A DNA stretch of 64,000 bases from Chitinophaga oryziterrae (GCF_009758125.1 NZ_WRXO01000005.1:372001-436000); one strand, 5' to 3'; shown: positions 25,552 to 34,838, counted from the stretch's first letter. A program made the numbers and translations. The notes: a model not told the origin generated them from the sequence alone.

Positions 25552-28500
25552 TTAAAAAGTGATCCTGAGTGTGCAGTCAAATGAGCGGGAAGTAGGCGCT
25601 GAGAATGTATAGATTCCCAGTCCGCTGTTATGGTTGCCCCATGAGTTCACTTCCGGATCACCACCGGTGAAATCAGCTGCTTTATGAATCCACAGGTTAC
25701 GCCCTGTCAGCACAATAGACGCATCTTTGAAAGGCATTTTGCCCAATAATTTTTTATCGAAGTTGTAGGACAGTGACACGTTACGCAGTTTGATGTAAGA
25801 ATCATTCTGTATAACGGCTTCGGTTATACCGCTTATCTGCTGGAAGTATTGCTGACCTGTTACTGAAACAGTATTAGCAGTACCGGTTGCGTCACTGATG
25901 CCTTTTACCACCCTGTCTGCCCTGTTTTCAGTAGGTTTGGATGTACCGTAATACAAGCCATAACCATCATCAGAGTTTAGGATATCTCCACCTTGTTTGG
26001 TATCGATGAAGAAGCTGAAACCGAATTGTTTGTAACGCAACATGTTGGTGATACCGCCTGTCCAGCGTGGCGTGATATTACCTACGATACCATATTCATC
26101 TGATGCGTAGGGTAAACCTGCATCGTTGATTTTTAACTGGCCATCTGCTGTGCGGGCGTATTTAGTACCGAATAAAGAACCCCATGGCTGGCCTTCTACC
26201 GCGTAGATAGTACCGATGGAGGTCTGATGCAGGCCACCACCAATTTCCAGCACTTTTGAATTCAGCTTGGTATAGTTAATGGTAACGTCCCAGCTGAAAC
26301 TTTTTGTTTTAACAGGAGTAAGGTTCAATAATACCTCCACACCTTTGGTTTCCATTCTGGCGGAGTTGATTGTCGTAGAGGAGTAGCCGGTAGAGTTTGC
26401 CAGTGAAATACCAGATACAAGACCATCACTCATTTTTCTGTCGAAATAAGACGCTTCCAATCCTATCCTGTTATTGAACAGCTTTGTCTCCAATCCTATT
26501 TCAAACTCTTTCTGCAATTCATTTTTCAGATTAGCATTACCAAGAGCGCTGTTAATGAGGAAACCATTCTGTCCGTTATAAGGGAAGTTAAGGTTGCTGC
26601 TGGCATCACCGGCAATAATGGCCTGTAAATATGGTGTCTGAGTAGAATAAGGAACTACGTTATCATTACCTACAACAGCATAAGAAGCTCTCACCTTGGC
26701 GAAGTTGACAGTCTCCTTTAATTTGTCTGTAAATAATTCAGAGAAGATGAAACCGGCTGCAGCAGAACCATAAGGGTAGTAAGTGTGATTGGTTGCTAAT
26801 ACGGAGCTGCCATCATATCTTCCACTGAGAGAGAGGATGATCATCCTGTTATAATCAACTTCTGCCTGTGCATAAAAACCTACTTTCCTGTTTCTTGACA
26901 TGGACTCTGTGTAGGTCACAGTAGAGGCACTGGCCATGTTGTAATAGCCTGGTTTTGCCAGTCCAAGACCTTTAGCCGTCATATAATCCGAATAATTGGC
27001 GTATATGTTGTTACCCAGCATCAGGCTGGAGTTGAACTTACCTATCTGTTTCTTTAATTGTACGATGAAGTCGTGATTATACTGACGGAAGTTCTGATTG
27101 TTTGTATACAACAGACCGGTAGTATAAGTAATGTCGTTTGTATTCACATGATAATTCAGATGGTCCGTATAAATATCGGCACCTATTCTTTCAGTAACAG
27201 ACAACCAGTCGGTTGGTGCATATACAAAAGTGAGCAATGGTAAGAACCTGTTGACGGTAGAAGTATTCAGTACATTGTCCAGTACCCAGTAAGGATTGTT
27301 ACGGCTGTAGCGGTATAAGCGCTGTGTACCATCCGCATTCTGATAAGGATGGAAGTCGTAGGATACAGGGCCCATAAATACTGTCCAAAGAGGATTTTCC
27401 AGTCCATATCCTTCCGGCATTTTGTGGTTCAGCACATTGCTGTAAGTAAACTGGAAAGTGGAGCTGAGTTTACTGGAGAGTTGTGTATTATATTTTGCAA
27501 AGATGCTATGCCTGGTATAATCAGTATTAGGGATAGTACCCTGCTGATTAAAGTAGGAATAAGACATGAAGTAGTTGGATGTTGCATTGCCTCCGTCCAC
27601 ACTGATGGTGTTGTTGGTAGTAACACCTGTTCTGAAGAAATCTTTCAGCGGATTATGTCCGGGTACTTTCTTACCGTTTGCGGTGAGGGTATCTATTGCA
27701 GGTCCCCAGGAAGTACTGGCTTTGGCAGTTTCTCCGTCTATATATACGCCTTTATTGCCCTGGGCATATTTGTATTGTCTGTCGGGGAAAATGGTATTTT
27801 CAAATGATACACCTGATGAAAGGGAAACGGTTGGTTTCCGGTTGGTATTGCCCTTTTTAGTGGTGATAAGCACTACACCTCTTGCACCGGCAGATCCGTA
27901 CAATGCGGTGGCCGCAGCGCCTTTTAGTACGTTAATACTTTCGATGATACCCGGATCGATATCTGCTAGGCGGTTTGTTCCGGGGCCACCGTCAAAGGCT
28001 GCATCGGTTTCATCGTTGTTGATGGGTACGCCATCCATTACGATTAATGCCTGGTTTTCGCCGGCGATGGAAGTAATACCGCGGATAACGATACGTGCAG
28101 AGCTACCGGGCATTCCGGAAGAGCTGGTGATCTGTACACCGGATACTTTACCGGTGAGAGAGTTTAACACATTCGGTTCTTTAGCCCGGAGGATCTCATC
28201 ACTCTTTACTTCCTGGGAGCTGAATGTGAGGTTGCGTTTTTCTTTTTTCACACCCAATGCTGTTACCACTACTTCATTCAGATCGCTGGGATTTTCTGCG
28301 AGTGTAACAGAGAGATGATCTTCACCACCCAATGTGATTTCCTTTGTAGTGAAACCCACGGCACGTATGGTGATGATGGCACCGGAAACCGCATGTAGTT
28401 TAAATGTACCGTCTTTTTCGGTGATGGTACCTTTGGTCGTGCCTTTAATAGTGATAGTAGCATAACTAACCGGATGTTTACTTTCATCGGTCACTGTTCC

Positions 28501-28587
28501 TTCGATAACTCTGGTCTGTGCAAAGGTGAGGGAACTGCATAGCAGTCCCGCAAGCAATGCCAGCAGGTAATATGAGTTTCTTTTCAT
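25552..28587 (-). CDS. SusC/RagA-family TonB-dependent outer membrane transporter
   Basis: 1011 residues. Signal peptide to LTFAQ (24); CarboxypepD_reg-like domain (about 26-110); a TonB-box-like stretch NEVVVTALGVKKEKR (about 105-118), which is also the SusC/RagA signature; plug domain (about 120-230, VLKGAAATALYGSAGARGVVLITTKKG); and a 22-strand barrel ending TLRITF. It imports nutrients with its SusD partner, powered by TonB/ExbBD. There is no adjacent sigma/anti-sigma pair or hybrid two-component system, so regulation is probably remote. A near-consensus -7 (TTACTTTG, minus strand) lies about 100 bp upstream. Confidence 0.96.
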   Translation of the reverse strand: MKRNSYYLLALLAGLLCSSLTFAQTRVIEGTVTDESKHPVSYATITIKGTTKGTITEKDGTFKLHAVSGAIITIRAVGFTTKEITLGGEDHLSVTLAENPSDLNEVVVTALGVKKEKRNLTFSSQEVKSDEILRAKEPNVLNSLTGKVSGVQITSSSGMPGSSARIVIRGITSIAGENQALIVMDGVPINNDETDAAFDGGPGTNRLADIDPGIIESINVLKGAAATALYGSAGARGVVLITTKKGNTNRKPTVSLSSGVSFENTIFPDRQYKYAQGNKGVYIDGETAKASTSWGPAIDTLTANGKKVPGHNPLKDFFRTGVTTNNTISVDGGNATSNYFMSYSYFNQQGTIPNTDYTRHSIFAKYNTQLSSKLSSTFQFTYSNVLNHKMPEGYGLENPLWTVFMGPVSYDFHPYQNADGTQRLYRYSRNNPYWVLDNVLNTSTVNRFLPLLTFVYAPTDWLSVTERIGADIYTDHLNYHVNTNDITYTTGLLYTNNQNFRQYNHDFIVQLKKQIGKFNSSLMLGNNIYANYSDYMTAKGLGLAKPGYYNMASASTVTYTESMSRNRKVGFYAQAEVDYNRMIILSLSGRYDGSSVLATNHTYYPYGSAAAGFIFSELFTDKLKETVNFAKVRASYAVVGNDNVVPYSTQTPYLQAIIAGDASSNLNFPYNGQNGFLINSALGNANLKNELQKEFEIGLETKLFNNRIGLEASYFDRKMSDGLVSGISLANSTGYSSTTINSARMETKGVEVLLNLTPVKTKSFSWDVTINYTKLNSKVLEIGGGLHQTSIGTIYAVEGQPWGSLFGTKYARTADGQLKINDAGLPYASDEYGIVGNITPRWTGGITNMLRYKQFGFSFFIDTKQGGDILNSDDGYGLYYGTSKPTENRADRVVKGISDATGTANTVSVTGQQYFQQISGITEAVIQNDSYIKLRNVSLSYNFDKKLLGKMPFKDASIVLTGRNLWIHKAADFTGGDPEVNSWGNHNSGLGIYTFSAPTSRSFDCTLRITF

Positions 28588-28771
28588 ACAACGAGATTAG
28601 ATATTGGTTTCTTATGTGAAAAAACGTCCCTATAAGCCATTCACGTGAACGGCATTCAATGTTGGTTCTTAAAGTTCATTGTCACTTACTTCAAAGTAAA
28701 CTCAGAATGAACTAGTTCTTTTTATTGTTCTTAACTATCTATGGGCAGATATTAACCGATCAGAGAAGAGA

Positions 28772-28801
28772 GGGGTGAAAATGGGGTGAAAATGGGGTAA
28801 A
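28772..28801. repeat. short 11-bp tandem repeat
   Basis: GGGGTGAAAAT occurs twice in tandem, followed by a partial third unit (GGGGTAAAA). It lies between the SusC gene and the small lipoprotein gene, both on the minus strand. Possible regulatory site; no family recognised. Confidence 0.5.
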
Positions 28802-28810
28802 ACAAAAAAA

Positions 28811-28831
28811 GTCCCACCTTGAGAGGCAGGA
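28811..28831 (-). terminator. terminator of the DUF6252-like lipoprotein gene
   Basis: Imperfect hairpin (GTCC...CCT-TGAG-AGG...GGAC) followed on the minus strand by a T-run (A7 at 28804-28810). Confidence 0.6.
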
Positions 28832-28863
28832 CATGATGGAAAAAGATTTCAAAAAAACGATGA

Positions 28864-29343
28864 TCAATAAGTGTTACTAATGTTTACTTTAAATTTTCCG
28901 TCCGTTAATGGTGTTTCATTACCACCATTCTTTAAAATGCCGGCAAATGTGCCCTCGGCATACTTACTATTTATGCTTGTAATTTTAATTGTAGCGCTTG
29001 TACTTGTCCAGGACGCAGTTGAATCACTCAGGTTCTTGGAGAACAGTATGAAAGCATGGTTTGCTTCAGTAAATTCTCCTGTAGTAAGTGTGTCCGGGAA
29101 GATGATGGTAACAGCGAGGAAGCTGTTGAGGGTACCAACCATACCTTGTATGGTTAAGGCTTTTTTGCCAATACCGACAGTGTCTTCCAGGTATCCGGAA
29201 GCGGTATTGGCAGAATAGGCAGTGCTGTCAATAGAGAACGAACAGGAACCTGAAGCCAGCACTGCTTTATCTTTTTCACAAGAGATTACGGTAAACGTAA
29301 TCGCAAATAGGCACAAAATTCCCAAGAGGGATTTGAGTTTCAT
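28864..29343 (-). CDS. small DUF6252-like lipoprotein
   Basis: 159 residues. Lipoprotein signal peptide with lipobox Cys at about 22 (FTVISCEKDK). The mature domain is a beta-rich sandwich rich in Ser/Thr with FSIDSTAYSANTASGYLED near the start and the closing SINSKYAEGTFAGILKNGG...LTDGKFKVNI, reminiscent of DUF6252 proteins common as surface or periplasmic lipoproteins in Bacteroidota. Function unknown. Transcribed alone; its promoter was not identified. Confidence 0.65.
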   Translation of the reverse strand: MKLKSLLGILCLFAITFTVISCEKDKAVLASGSCSFSIDSTAYSANTASGYLEDTVGIGKKALTIQGMVGTLNSFLAVTIIFPDTLTTGEFTEANHAFILFSKNLSDSTASWTSTSATIKITSINSKYAEGTFAGILKNGGNETPLTDGKFKVNISNTY

Positions 29344-29480
29344 AGGATAGGTAATTTCTCTAGGTATAGTGATAAATAGGACTGCAAAATAGTGAGAAAA
29401 GAACGAATTAAATAAAATATTTATAAGTTTTTTAACAGTTTGTAGTGGGGTATTATCGAAGTAGTTGGAAATGAATAGAT

Positions 29481-29510
29481 AAAAAAAGACGGATTACATC
29501 GTAATCCGTC
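29481..29510 (-). terminator. gyrB terminator
   Basis: Perfect 10-bp stem GACGGATTAC/GTAATCCGTC with ATC loop, and A7 at 29481-29487 giving a T-run on the minus strand, directly after the gyrB stop. Confidence 0.88.
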
Positions 29511-29532
29511 TCTCTATTATTTGAAATTATGT

Positions 29533-31512
29533 TTATACGTCGATCTTAGCATATTTTGCATGAGACTCGATGAATTCTCTGCGCGGAGGAACTTCATCGC
29601 CCATCAGCATACTGAATACGCGGTCTGCTTCTGCAGCGCTTTCAATCGTAACCTGTTTTAGGGTACGGTTTTCCGGGTTCATGGTAGTTTCCCACAGTTG
29701 TTCTGCGTTCATCTCTCCCAAACCTTTATAGCGCTGTATGGTTACGCTGTCTTCTTTGCCACCTGCAATTTTGAAGATCGCCGCTTTACGGTCTTCTTCT
29801 GTCCAGGCGTACATCTGTTCTTTGTTTTTCTTCACGAGGTATAAAGGTGGCTGGGCGATGTATACATAACCCTGTTCAACCATGGCCTTCATATAACGGA
29901 AAATGAAAGTGAGGATCAGTGTTGCGATGTGACTACCATCCACGTCGGCATCCGTCATGATGATGAGCTTATGGTAGCGCAGTTTGGAAAGGTTCAGTGC
30001 TTTATCATCTTCTTCTGTACCGATGGTTACCCCCAGTGCGGTGAAGATGTTCTTGATTTCCTCGTTTTCGTAGATCTTGTATTCCATCGCTTTTTCCACG
30101 TTCAGGATTTTACCCCTTAACGGCAGAATAGCCTGGAAGCTACGGTTACGGCCTTGTTTAGCCGTACCACCTGCCGAATCCCCTTCGACCAGGTACAGCT
30201 CACAGATCTTAGGATCACTTTCGGAGCAGTCTGCCAGTTTACCTGGTAAGCCACTGCCACTCAGTACGCTTTTACGCTGTACCATCTGACGTGCCTTACG
30301 GGCAGCCTCACGGGCCTGTGCAGCCAGTACTACCTTATTGATGATCGTTTTGGCATCACGGGGATGTTCTTCCAGATAGGCTTCCAGTACTGCAGCTACA
30401 GAACTGTCAACTATACCCATTACATCGGAGTTACCGAGTTTGGTTTTAGTCTGTCCTTCAAACTGAGGTTCAGGAACTTTCACGCTGATTACAGCGCTCA
30501 GTCCTTCACGGAAGTCATCACCGGTTACTTCGATCTTTGTTTTTTCGAACAGTTTGTTCTTATCACCATAACTTTTAAATACACGGGTGATAGCACGGCG
30601 GAAACCTGCTACGTGTGTACCTCCTTCTATGGTATTGATATTATTTACGTAAGAGAAGATATTCTCAGCGAATGAGTCATTATAGATAATGGCTACTTCT
30701 ACTGCCACATTGCTATTTGGCTCAAGGATATCTACTGAAATAGGTTCAGACAGTAATGGATTACGGCGACCGTTACGATCCAGCATCTGTACAAACTCAG
30801 TGATACCACCTTCGCTGTAGAAAGTTTCACTAAAGAAATTACCTTCTTCGTTTTTCTCACGTTCGTCCGTTAATGTGATTTTGATCTTACGGTTCAGGTA
30901 AGACAGTTCACGTAAACGACCTGCCAGTATCTCGCGATTGTAGGTAGTATCTTTAAATATTTCGTGGTCGGGTTTGAAGTGTATAGTGGTCCCTGTTTCC
31001 TCTGAAACGCCTATCTCACGTACCGGGTACTGAGGAGCACCGCGCTGGTATTCCTGTTCAAACAGTTTACCATCACGACGTACGGTTGCCAGCAGCAGGC
31101 TACTCAGTGCGTTTACGCAACTGACACCCACCCCGTGTAAGCCACCGGATACTTTATATGTGTTCTTGTCGAATTTACCACCTGCGTGTAATACGGTCAT
31201 TACCACTTCCAGCGCAGAACGACCTTCTTTGGTGTTCATACCGGTTGGGATACCACGACCGTCATCTACGACACGGATGGAGTTGTCTTCACAGATCGTA
31301 ACATCAATATTCTTGCAATAACCTGCCAACGCTTCGTCGATGGAGTTATCCACCACTTCATACACCAGGTGATGCAGCCCTTTTATACCGATGTCTCCAA
31401 TATACATGGCCGGGCGTTTACGTACCGCCTCAAGCCCTTCTAATACCTGTATACTATCCGCATCATAACCATTGCTGGCAGGGGAAGTTGCTTGCACTAA
31501 TTCTTCGCTCAT
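29533..31512 (-). CDS. gyrB: DNA gyrase subunit B
   Basis: 659 residues from ATG 31512 (MSEELVQATSPAS). The frame is open to 31560, but that stretch overlaps the promoter. GHKL ATPase: DNSIDEALAGYC, DDGRGIPTGMN and GGLHGVGVSCVNALSS. Transducer domain follows, then TOPRIM with LVEGDSAGGTAKQGRNR and DADVDGSHIATLILTF, and the GyrB tail QRYKGLGEMNAEQLWETTMNPE. The absence of a large insertion and the tail motif point to GyrB rather than ParE. It supplies ATP-driven negative supercoiling with GyrA. dnaA, dnaN and recF are not nearby, so this is not an oriC cluster. Confidence 0.96.
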   Translation of the reverse strand: MSEELVQATSPASNGYDADSIQVLEGLEAVRKRPAMYIGDIGIKGLHHLVYEVVDNSIDEALAGYCKNIDVTICEDNSIRVVDDGRGIPTGMNTKEGRSALEVVMTVLHAGGKFDKNTYKVSGGLHGVGVSCVNALSSLLLATVRRDGKLFEQEYQRGAPQYPVREIGVSEETGTTIHFKPDHEIFKDTTYNREILAGRLRELSYLNRKIKITLTDEREKNEEGNFFSETFYSEGGITEFVQMLDRNGRRNPLLSEPISVDILEPNSNVAVEVAIIYNDSFAENIFSYVNNINTIEGGTHVAGFRRAITRVFKSYGDKNKLFEKTKIEVTGDDFREGLSAVISVKVPEPQFEGQTKTKLGNSDVMGIVDSSVAAVLEAYLEEHPRDAKTIINKVVLAAQAREAARKARQMVQRKSVLSGSGLPGKLADCSESDPKICELYLVEGDSAGGTAKQGRNRSFQAILPLRGKILNVEKAMEYKIYENEEIKNIFTALGVTIGTEEDDKALNLSKLRYHKLIIMTDADVDGSHIATLILTFIFRYMKAMVEQGYVYIAQPPLYLVKKNKEQMYAWTEEDRKAAIFKIAGGKEDSVTIQRYKGLGEMNAEQLWETTMNPENRTLKQVTIESAAEADRVFSMLMGDEVPPRREFIESHAKYAKIDV

Positions 31513-31557
31513 ATTTGGGTGTAAAATGTGTTTAGAGTTGAATTCTCGTGAATTGTG

Positions 31558-31565
31558 CAAATATA
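31558..31565 (-). promoter_or_regulatory. -7 promoter element of gyrB
   Basis: Reads TATATTTG on the minus strand, matching TAnnTTTG. Transcription would start near 31550, giving a leader of about 38 nt before ATG 31512 and excluding the frame start at 31560. Confidence 0.6.
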
Positions 31566-31626
31566 CGAAAATTGAGGCTTATTTCCATGTTTAATGTCCA
31601 TATTTCTACATCCTCATATCCACAAA

Positions 31627-33309
31627 TCAGATGGGCGCATTTTTACCCAGCGCCACCTCTTTTAATCCTGTGAAAAGTGTCTTCCATACAAGGTTAAAAA
31701 AGGATTTCTGCGGATCGCGGGTAAAGTGAGGATATACTATCCGGGTTTCCCCTTTGTCAGGATTACTGTCCTTAATGACCAATGCATTGGCGAAAAGGGT
31801 GATCAACCCCTTCTTTTTGTATTCATGGGTACCTTCTTCTTTTTTCAATATATTGATTTTCAAATTGTTGTATAAGAAGTTCACTTCTCCATCGGCCTCT
31901 TTTTCGTTCCCATTCATATTGAAGGTGACATCGTCTATCTGGCAGGACTTTATTTCTATCTGGGCCAGGGGCTTTAAAATGGGGTTCAGTTCCTTACCAT
32001 CCATGCTTTTGACCTGCCCGGAAACGGCGAATGCGCCGGACCTATCTTTCAGGGAGAAGTCGAAACGGGCTTTTAGTTTACCGCTGTTCATTAATACAGC
32101 GTCCATATCGGCTATGAAATGGCTTTTCTTAGCGATCATGGAATCTATGTTGGTGATATTGCGGAAAGTGCCGTGCAGGTGACTGAAGGTAATTTTACCC
32201 GCTTCCTGGGTCTTGGGATTTATTTCTGTGTAGGAGACTTCTGCCTTCTGTCCTATAAGTGTATCTATATATATAGGTAAGGCCAGTTTTAGCAGCAGTT
32301 GATTTGGATACTGCCCCAGTTTGTTACCGGGAGGCATTGGCAGCATACGATTGTGGTAAATATTCACATTTCCCGTGGCGATGTCCAGTTTATTGGCCCA
32401 GAGTACCTGTTGTTCCAGTAATAACCGGGGTTGCAGCTTATATAAGGTGATGTTGTTCAGTTGAACATCGTAGCGGTCGCGCTGGGTTTTTGCCCTGATA
32501 TCAAACTGTTGTTTGTTATAGCGGGGATCTACACTGAACTGTCCTATTGTAAGGGTTTGCTCTGCCGCGCTGTAGTTCACATCTCTTATGTGCAGCCAGT
32601 AGAGGCTGTCAGGAGTACGGTATTTATAATCTTTCAGGCCTATCTCGTAGTTGTGGGCATAGAGGAACCGGGTAGGGTCGTTCAGGGCCAGGGAATCGAT
32701 CAGGAAATCTTTCACATGTACTTTAAGCTGGCTTAACTGGGTTATTACCAGGCTACTATCTTTTTTTACATAAGTATATTTCAGGTTGATATTATCCAGC
32801 AACAGGGAGCCTAAATACAGGGAGTGGATCTTTTTATTGATGTTCTGATAGGCGTCTTTATGTACGGTGGTATCTATGTTCTGGCTGTTTAATTCCAGTA
32901 CAATGCTGGGATTGTGAAATTCCAGGGCGCCGGCGCTCAGTTCTTTATGACGGAAATAGCGGAGCACTTTGAAATAATGCAGGTTTACCCGGTCTGCACT
33001 GAAGGTATATAAGAATTTGGGAGCTTTGTGTTGCTGCTGTAGTTTCTCGTAGATAGCAGCGTCTCTTACCAGGCTTACATTGTATAAGGCAAGGCTGCCG
33101 GTCAGGATATTAAGGTTCAGGTCGGCATACTGCAGGGTATACAGGCTATCGGACATTTCCTGAACATATGAGCGTAACTGAAGGCGGGCCTGTTTGCTCC
33201 ATTGCAAACTGAGGTACCAGGTAGTGGCGAGTATCAGTAATATGATAATACCTATAGTGAGCAGGGCTTTTTTCCAGTATTTTTTTATGAAGGATTGTTG
33301 TTGCATCAT
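31627..33309 (-). CDS. AsmA-like membrane-anchored protein
   Basis: 560 residues. An N-terminal membrane anchor (KKALLTIGIIILLILATTWYLSL, about 14-36) is followed by a long beta-strand-rich region without cysteines. Repeated pieces such as LSAGALEFHNPSIVLELN, LGSLLLDNINLKYTYV and ADMDAVLMNSGKLKARFDFSLKD are typical of AsmA/DUF748-type proteins that may form lipid-conducting grooves between inner and outer membrane. The ending FFNLVWKTLFTGLKEVALG also resembles the C-terminal amphipathic region of that group. Assignment is by pattern only. The upstream region contains the 11-bp-phased TTATATA array. Confidence 0.6.
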   Translation of the reverse strand: MMQQQSFIKKYWKKALLTIGIIILLILATTWYLSLQWSKQARLQLRSYVQEMSDSLYTLQYADLNLNILTGSLALYNVSLVRDAAIYEKLQQQHKAPKFLYTFSADRVNLHYFKVLRYFRHKELSAGALEFHNPSIVLELNSQNIDTTVHKDAYQNINKKIHSLYLGSLLLDNINLKYTYVKKDSSLVITQLSQLKVHVKDFLIDSLALNDPTRFLYAHNYEIGLKDYKYRTPDSLYWLHIRDVNYSAAEQTLTIGQFSVDPRYNKQQFDIRAKTQRDRYDVQLNNITLYKLQPRLLLEQQVLWANKLDIATGNVNIYHNRMLPMPPGNKLGQYPNQLLLKLALPIYIDTLIGQKAEVSYTEINPKTQEAGKITFSHLHGTFRNITNIDSMIAKKSHFIADMDAVLMNSGKLKARFDFSLKDRSGAFAVSGQVKSMDGKELNPILKPLAQIEIKSCQIDDVTFNMNGNEKEADGEVNFLYNNLKINILKKEEGTHEYKKKGLITLFANALVIKDSNPDKGETRIVYPHFTRDPQKSFFNLVWKTLFTGLKEVALGKNAPI

Positions 33310-33513
33310 GAATAATAGGCCAAATTCATACCAAGAGATAAACTGGCCTGGATCAGATTATGAGAGAAATATACCAGAGATCCGGGACTAACCCCAAAAA
33401 CCAGTGAGCACTAGTATTCCCAATAAGCTCCCGTATTTGTAGTAAGCGTCTTAAACAAAGCATAGGAAGAGCATAAACTCTCTTGTAAATTCTTTATAAC
33501 CGTTAACAAACTA

Positions 33514-33606
33514 CTATATAACAGGTATATAAGCCCTATCTATATAAGTACGGCTTATATACCTGTTATATAGGGGTTATATAGCGCTTATATACGGGTT
33601 ATATAC
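33514..33606. repeat. 11-bp-phased array of eight TTATATA units in opposed orientation
   Basis: Five contiguous 11-bp units NNNTTATATA(C/G) run from 33552 to 33606. Three units in reverse orientation lie at 33514-33524, 33525-33535 and 33540-33550. The two outer reverse units and first two forward units make a perfect 22-bp inverted repeat (33514-33535 with 33552-33573) around a 16-nt spacer. The 11-bp pitch is close to one helical turn. Confidence 0.85.
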
Positions 33607-33821
33607 CTGAAAGCACAGAGTATCAGTAGGTTATCAGTACCAATTAATATTTCTGTGCTTTTTTACTACTGATTAACAATGTATTAAAATATAATAAAAA
33701 TTATTATACCAATAAATGGTGAAAATTTCGTGTCGGTCCAGTCCCCCTATTCCGACCGGGAAAATCCCTCCCCTTATTGTAACGTAACTGTCAAAACGTT
33801 CCCCATTAAATTTCGAATACC

Positions 33822-33829
33822 TATTTTTG
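33822..33829 (+). promoter_or_regulatory. -7 promoter element of the AraC-family gene
   Basis: TATTTTTG matches TAnnTTTG. Transcription would start around 33835, upstream of both possible start codons (TTG 33858 and ATG 33906). Confidence 0.5.
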
Positions 33830-33857
33830 TGACGGTATTAACAACAAACGAACGGGA

Positions 33858-34787
33858 TTGAAAGACATACAGGACATATTATCACTGGCTATACGGCAGC
33901 CTGCAATGAATGATCAGTTGCAGCTTGTTGGAAATGAAGCCGTTGCAGTCCCGGACTGCCTCGATTTCGGTTTACAGCGTTTCACCTACGACCGGCCATT
34001 ACCGGTAGATGATGTGGCGATGGTAGTGTATCAACCGGCTAAAAGAGGGCAATCGGCGGCTGTGGAGCTGCGCTATTGTGTGGCAGGTAATAAATATTGT
34101 CAGAACCCGGGATGTACAGACCAGGCATGTGCGGAAGGCAGTAAAGAGAATTGTAACCAGAAACAGCCTTCTATAGACGTGATTACGGTGCGTTTTCAGC
34201 CTGCATTCATCCAGTCATTACAAAAGGGGGCAACCAGCAGCAGTTCTGCGCTGTTTGATATGCAGTCCCGCAAGCCATTCGTTAAAACCATCCAGCCCAG
34301 CACCAAATCCAAACAGGTACTGGAGCAAATGGTCCACCATAATTATGAAGGAACGCTGAAGAACATCTTTTTACAGAGCAAGGCCCTGGAATTGCTGTTA
34401 TTCAGTTCAGACCAGTTTGTGCAGAACGATACTGATGAACGTTTTGGTTGCCGGTTCCTGACTCACATGGAAGACCGTCAGAAAATAGAAAACGCCAGGG
34501 GGATATTACTGGAACAGCTGGATGCACCTATTACCATCCGCGACCTGGCCCGCCGCGTAGCCATGAATGAATGTTACCTGAAGAAAGGGTTCAAGGCCAT
34601 GTATGGTACCACCATTTACGATTATTTCCAGAAAGAGAGAATGGAGAAGGCGAAGAGCCTGTTATACGAAAAAGGAATGTCTGTGTCTGAAGTAGCGATA
34701 CTGATGGGCTACTCCTGTATTTCCCATTTCTCTACTGCTTTTAAGAAGCATACGGGTTTAAAACCCTGTGAACTCCTGCTGCGATAA
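33858..34787 (+). CDS. AraC-family transcriptional regulator with a cysteine-rich insert
   Basis: 309 residues from TTG 33858; ATG 33906 (MNDQLQLVGNEAV, 293 residues) is an equally possible start. The C-terminal 95 residues are the double helix-turn-helix domain (ITIRDLARRVAMNECYLKKGFKAMYG and MSVSEVAILMGYSCISHFSTAFKKHTGLKP). The N-terminal sensor region has six cysteines at 34, 74, 81, 86, 91 and 99, five of them in a 26-residue patch (YCVAGNKYCQNPGCTDQACA then EGSKENC), which suggests metal or redox sensing. Similar to PchR-type siderophore regulators only in its overall layout. Target unknown; 11-bp direct repeats at 21-bp period lie just downstream. Confidence 0.85.
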   Translation: MKDIQDILSLAIRQPAMNDQLQLVGNEAVAVPDCLDFGLQRFTYDRPLPVDDVAMVVYQPAKRGQSAAVELRYCVAGNKYCQNPGCTDQACAEGSKENCNQKQPSIDVITVRFQPAFIQSLQKGATSSSSALFDMQSRKPFVKTIQPSTKSKQVLEQMVHHNYEGTLKNIFLQSKALELLLFSSDQFVQNDTDERFGCRFLTHMEDRQKIENARGILLEQLDAPITIRDLARRVAMNECYLKKGFKAMYGTTIYDYFQKERMEKAKSLLYEKGMSVSEVAILMGYSCISHFSTAFKKHTGLKPCELLLR

Positions 34788-34808
34788 GGGTTTATCTACA
34801 AGATATTG

Positions 34809-34838
34809 AAGCTCCTGGCCACGGTCAGGAGCTTTTTA
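34809..34838 (+). terminator. terminator of the AraC-family gene
   Basis: 9-bp stem AAGCTCCTG/CAGGAGCTT (34809-34817 with 34826-34834) followed by T5. Confidence 0.88.

Larger units (their letters stand above)
33310..33857. other. AT-rich 548-bp intergenic region between divergent genes
   Basis: No gene seen. It separates the AsmA-like gene (-) from the AraC gene (+). It holds the phased TTATATA array (33514-33606), an inverted repeat AAGCACAGA...TCTGTGCTT enclosing about 30 nt (33611-33660), a very AT-rich stretch (33665-33730) and the AraC promoter (-7 at 33822-33829). Confidence 0.8.

Noticed and set aside
27575..28318. 247-codon open frame on the + strand opposite the SusC gene
   Set aside because: Antisense shadow of a clear SusC frame with conserved TonB-receptor motifs; no promoter or family match.
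29533..31622. gyrB region as replication origin, with an ATATCCACA near 31612 resembling a DnaA box
   Set aside because: Only one imperfect box, and no dnaA, dnaN, recF, parAB or rpmH genes nearby.
33611..33660. AAGCACAGA...TCTGTGCTT inverted repeat as a terminator
   Set aside because: Loop of about 30 nt is too long for an efficient intrinsic terminator and no gene ends here; kept only as part of the intergenic region description.
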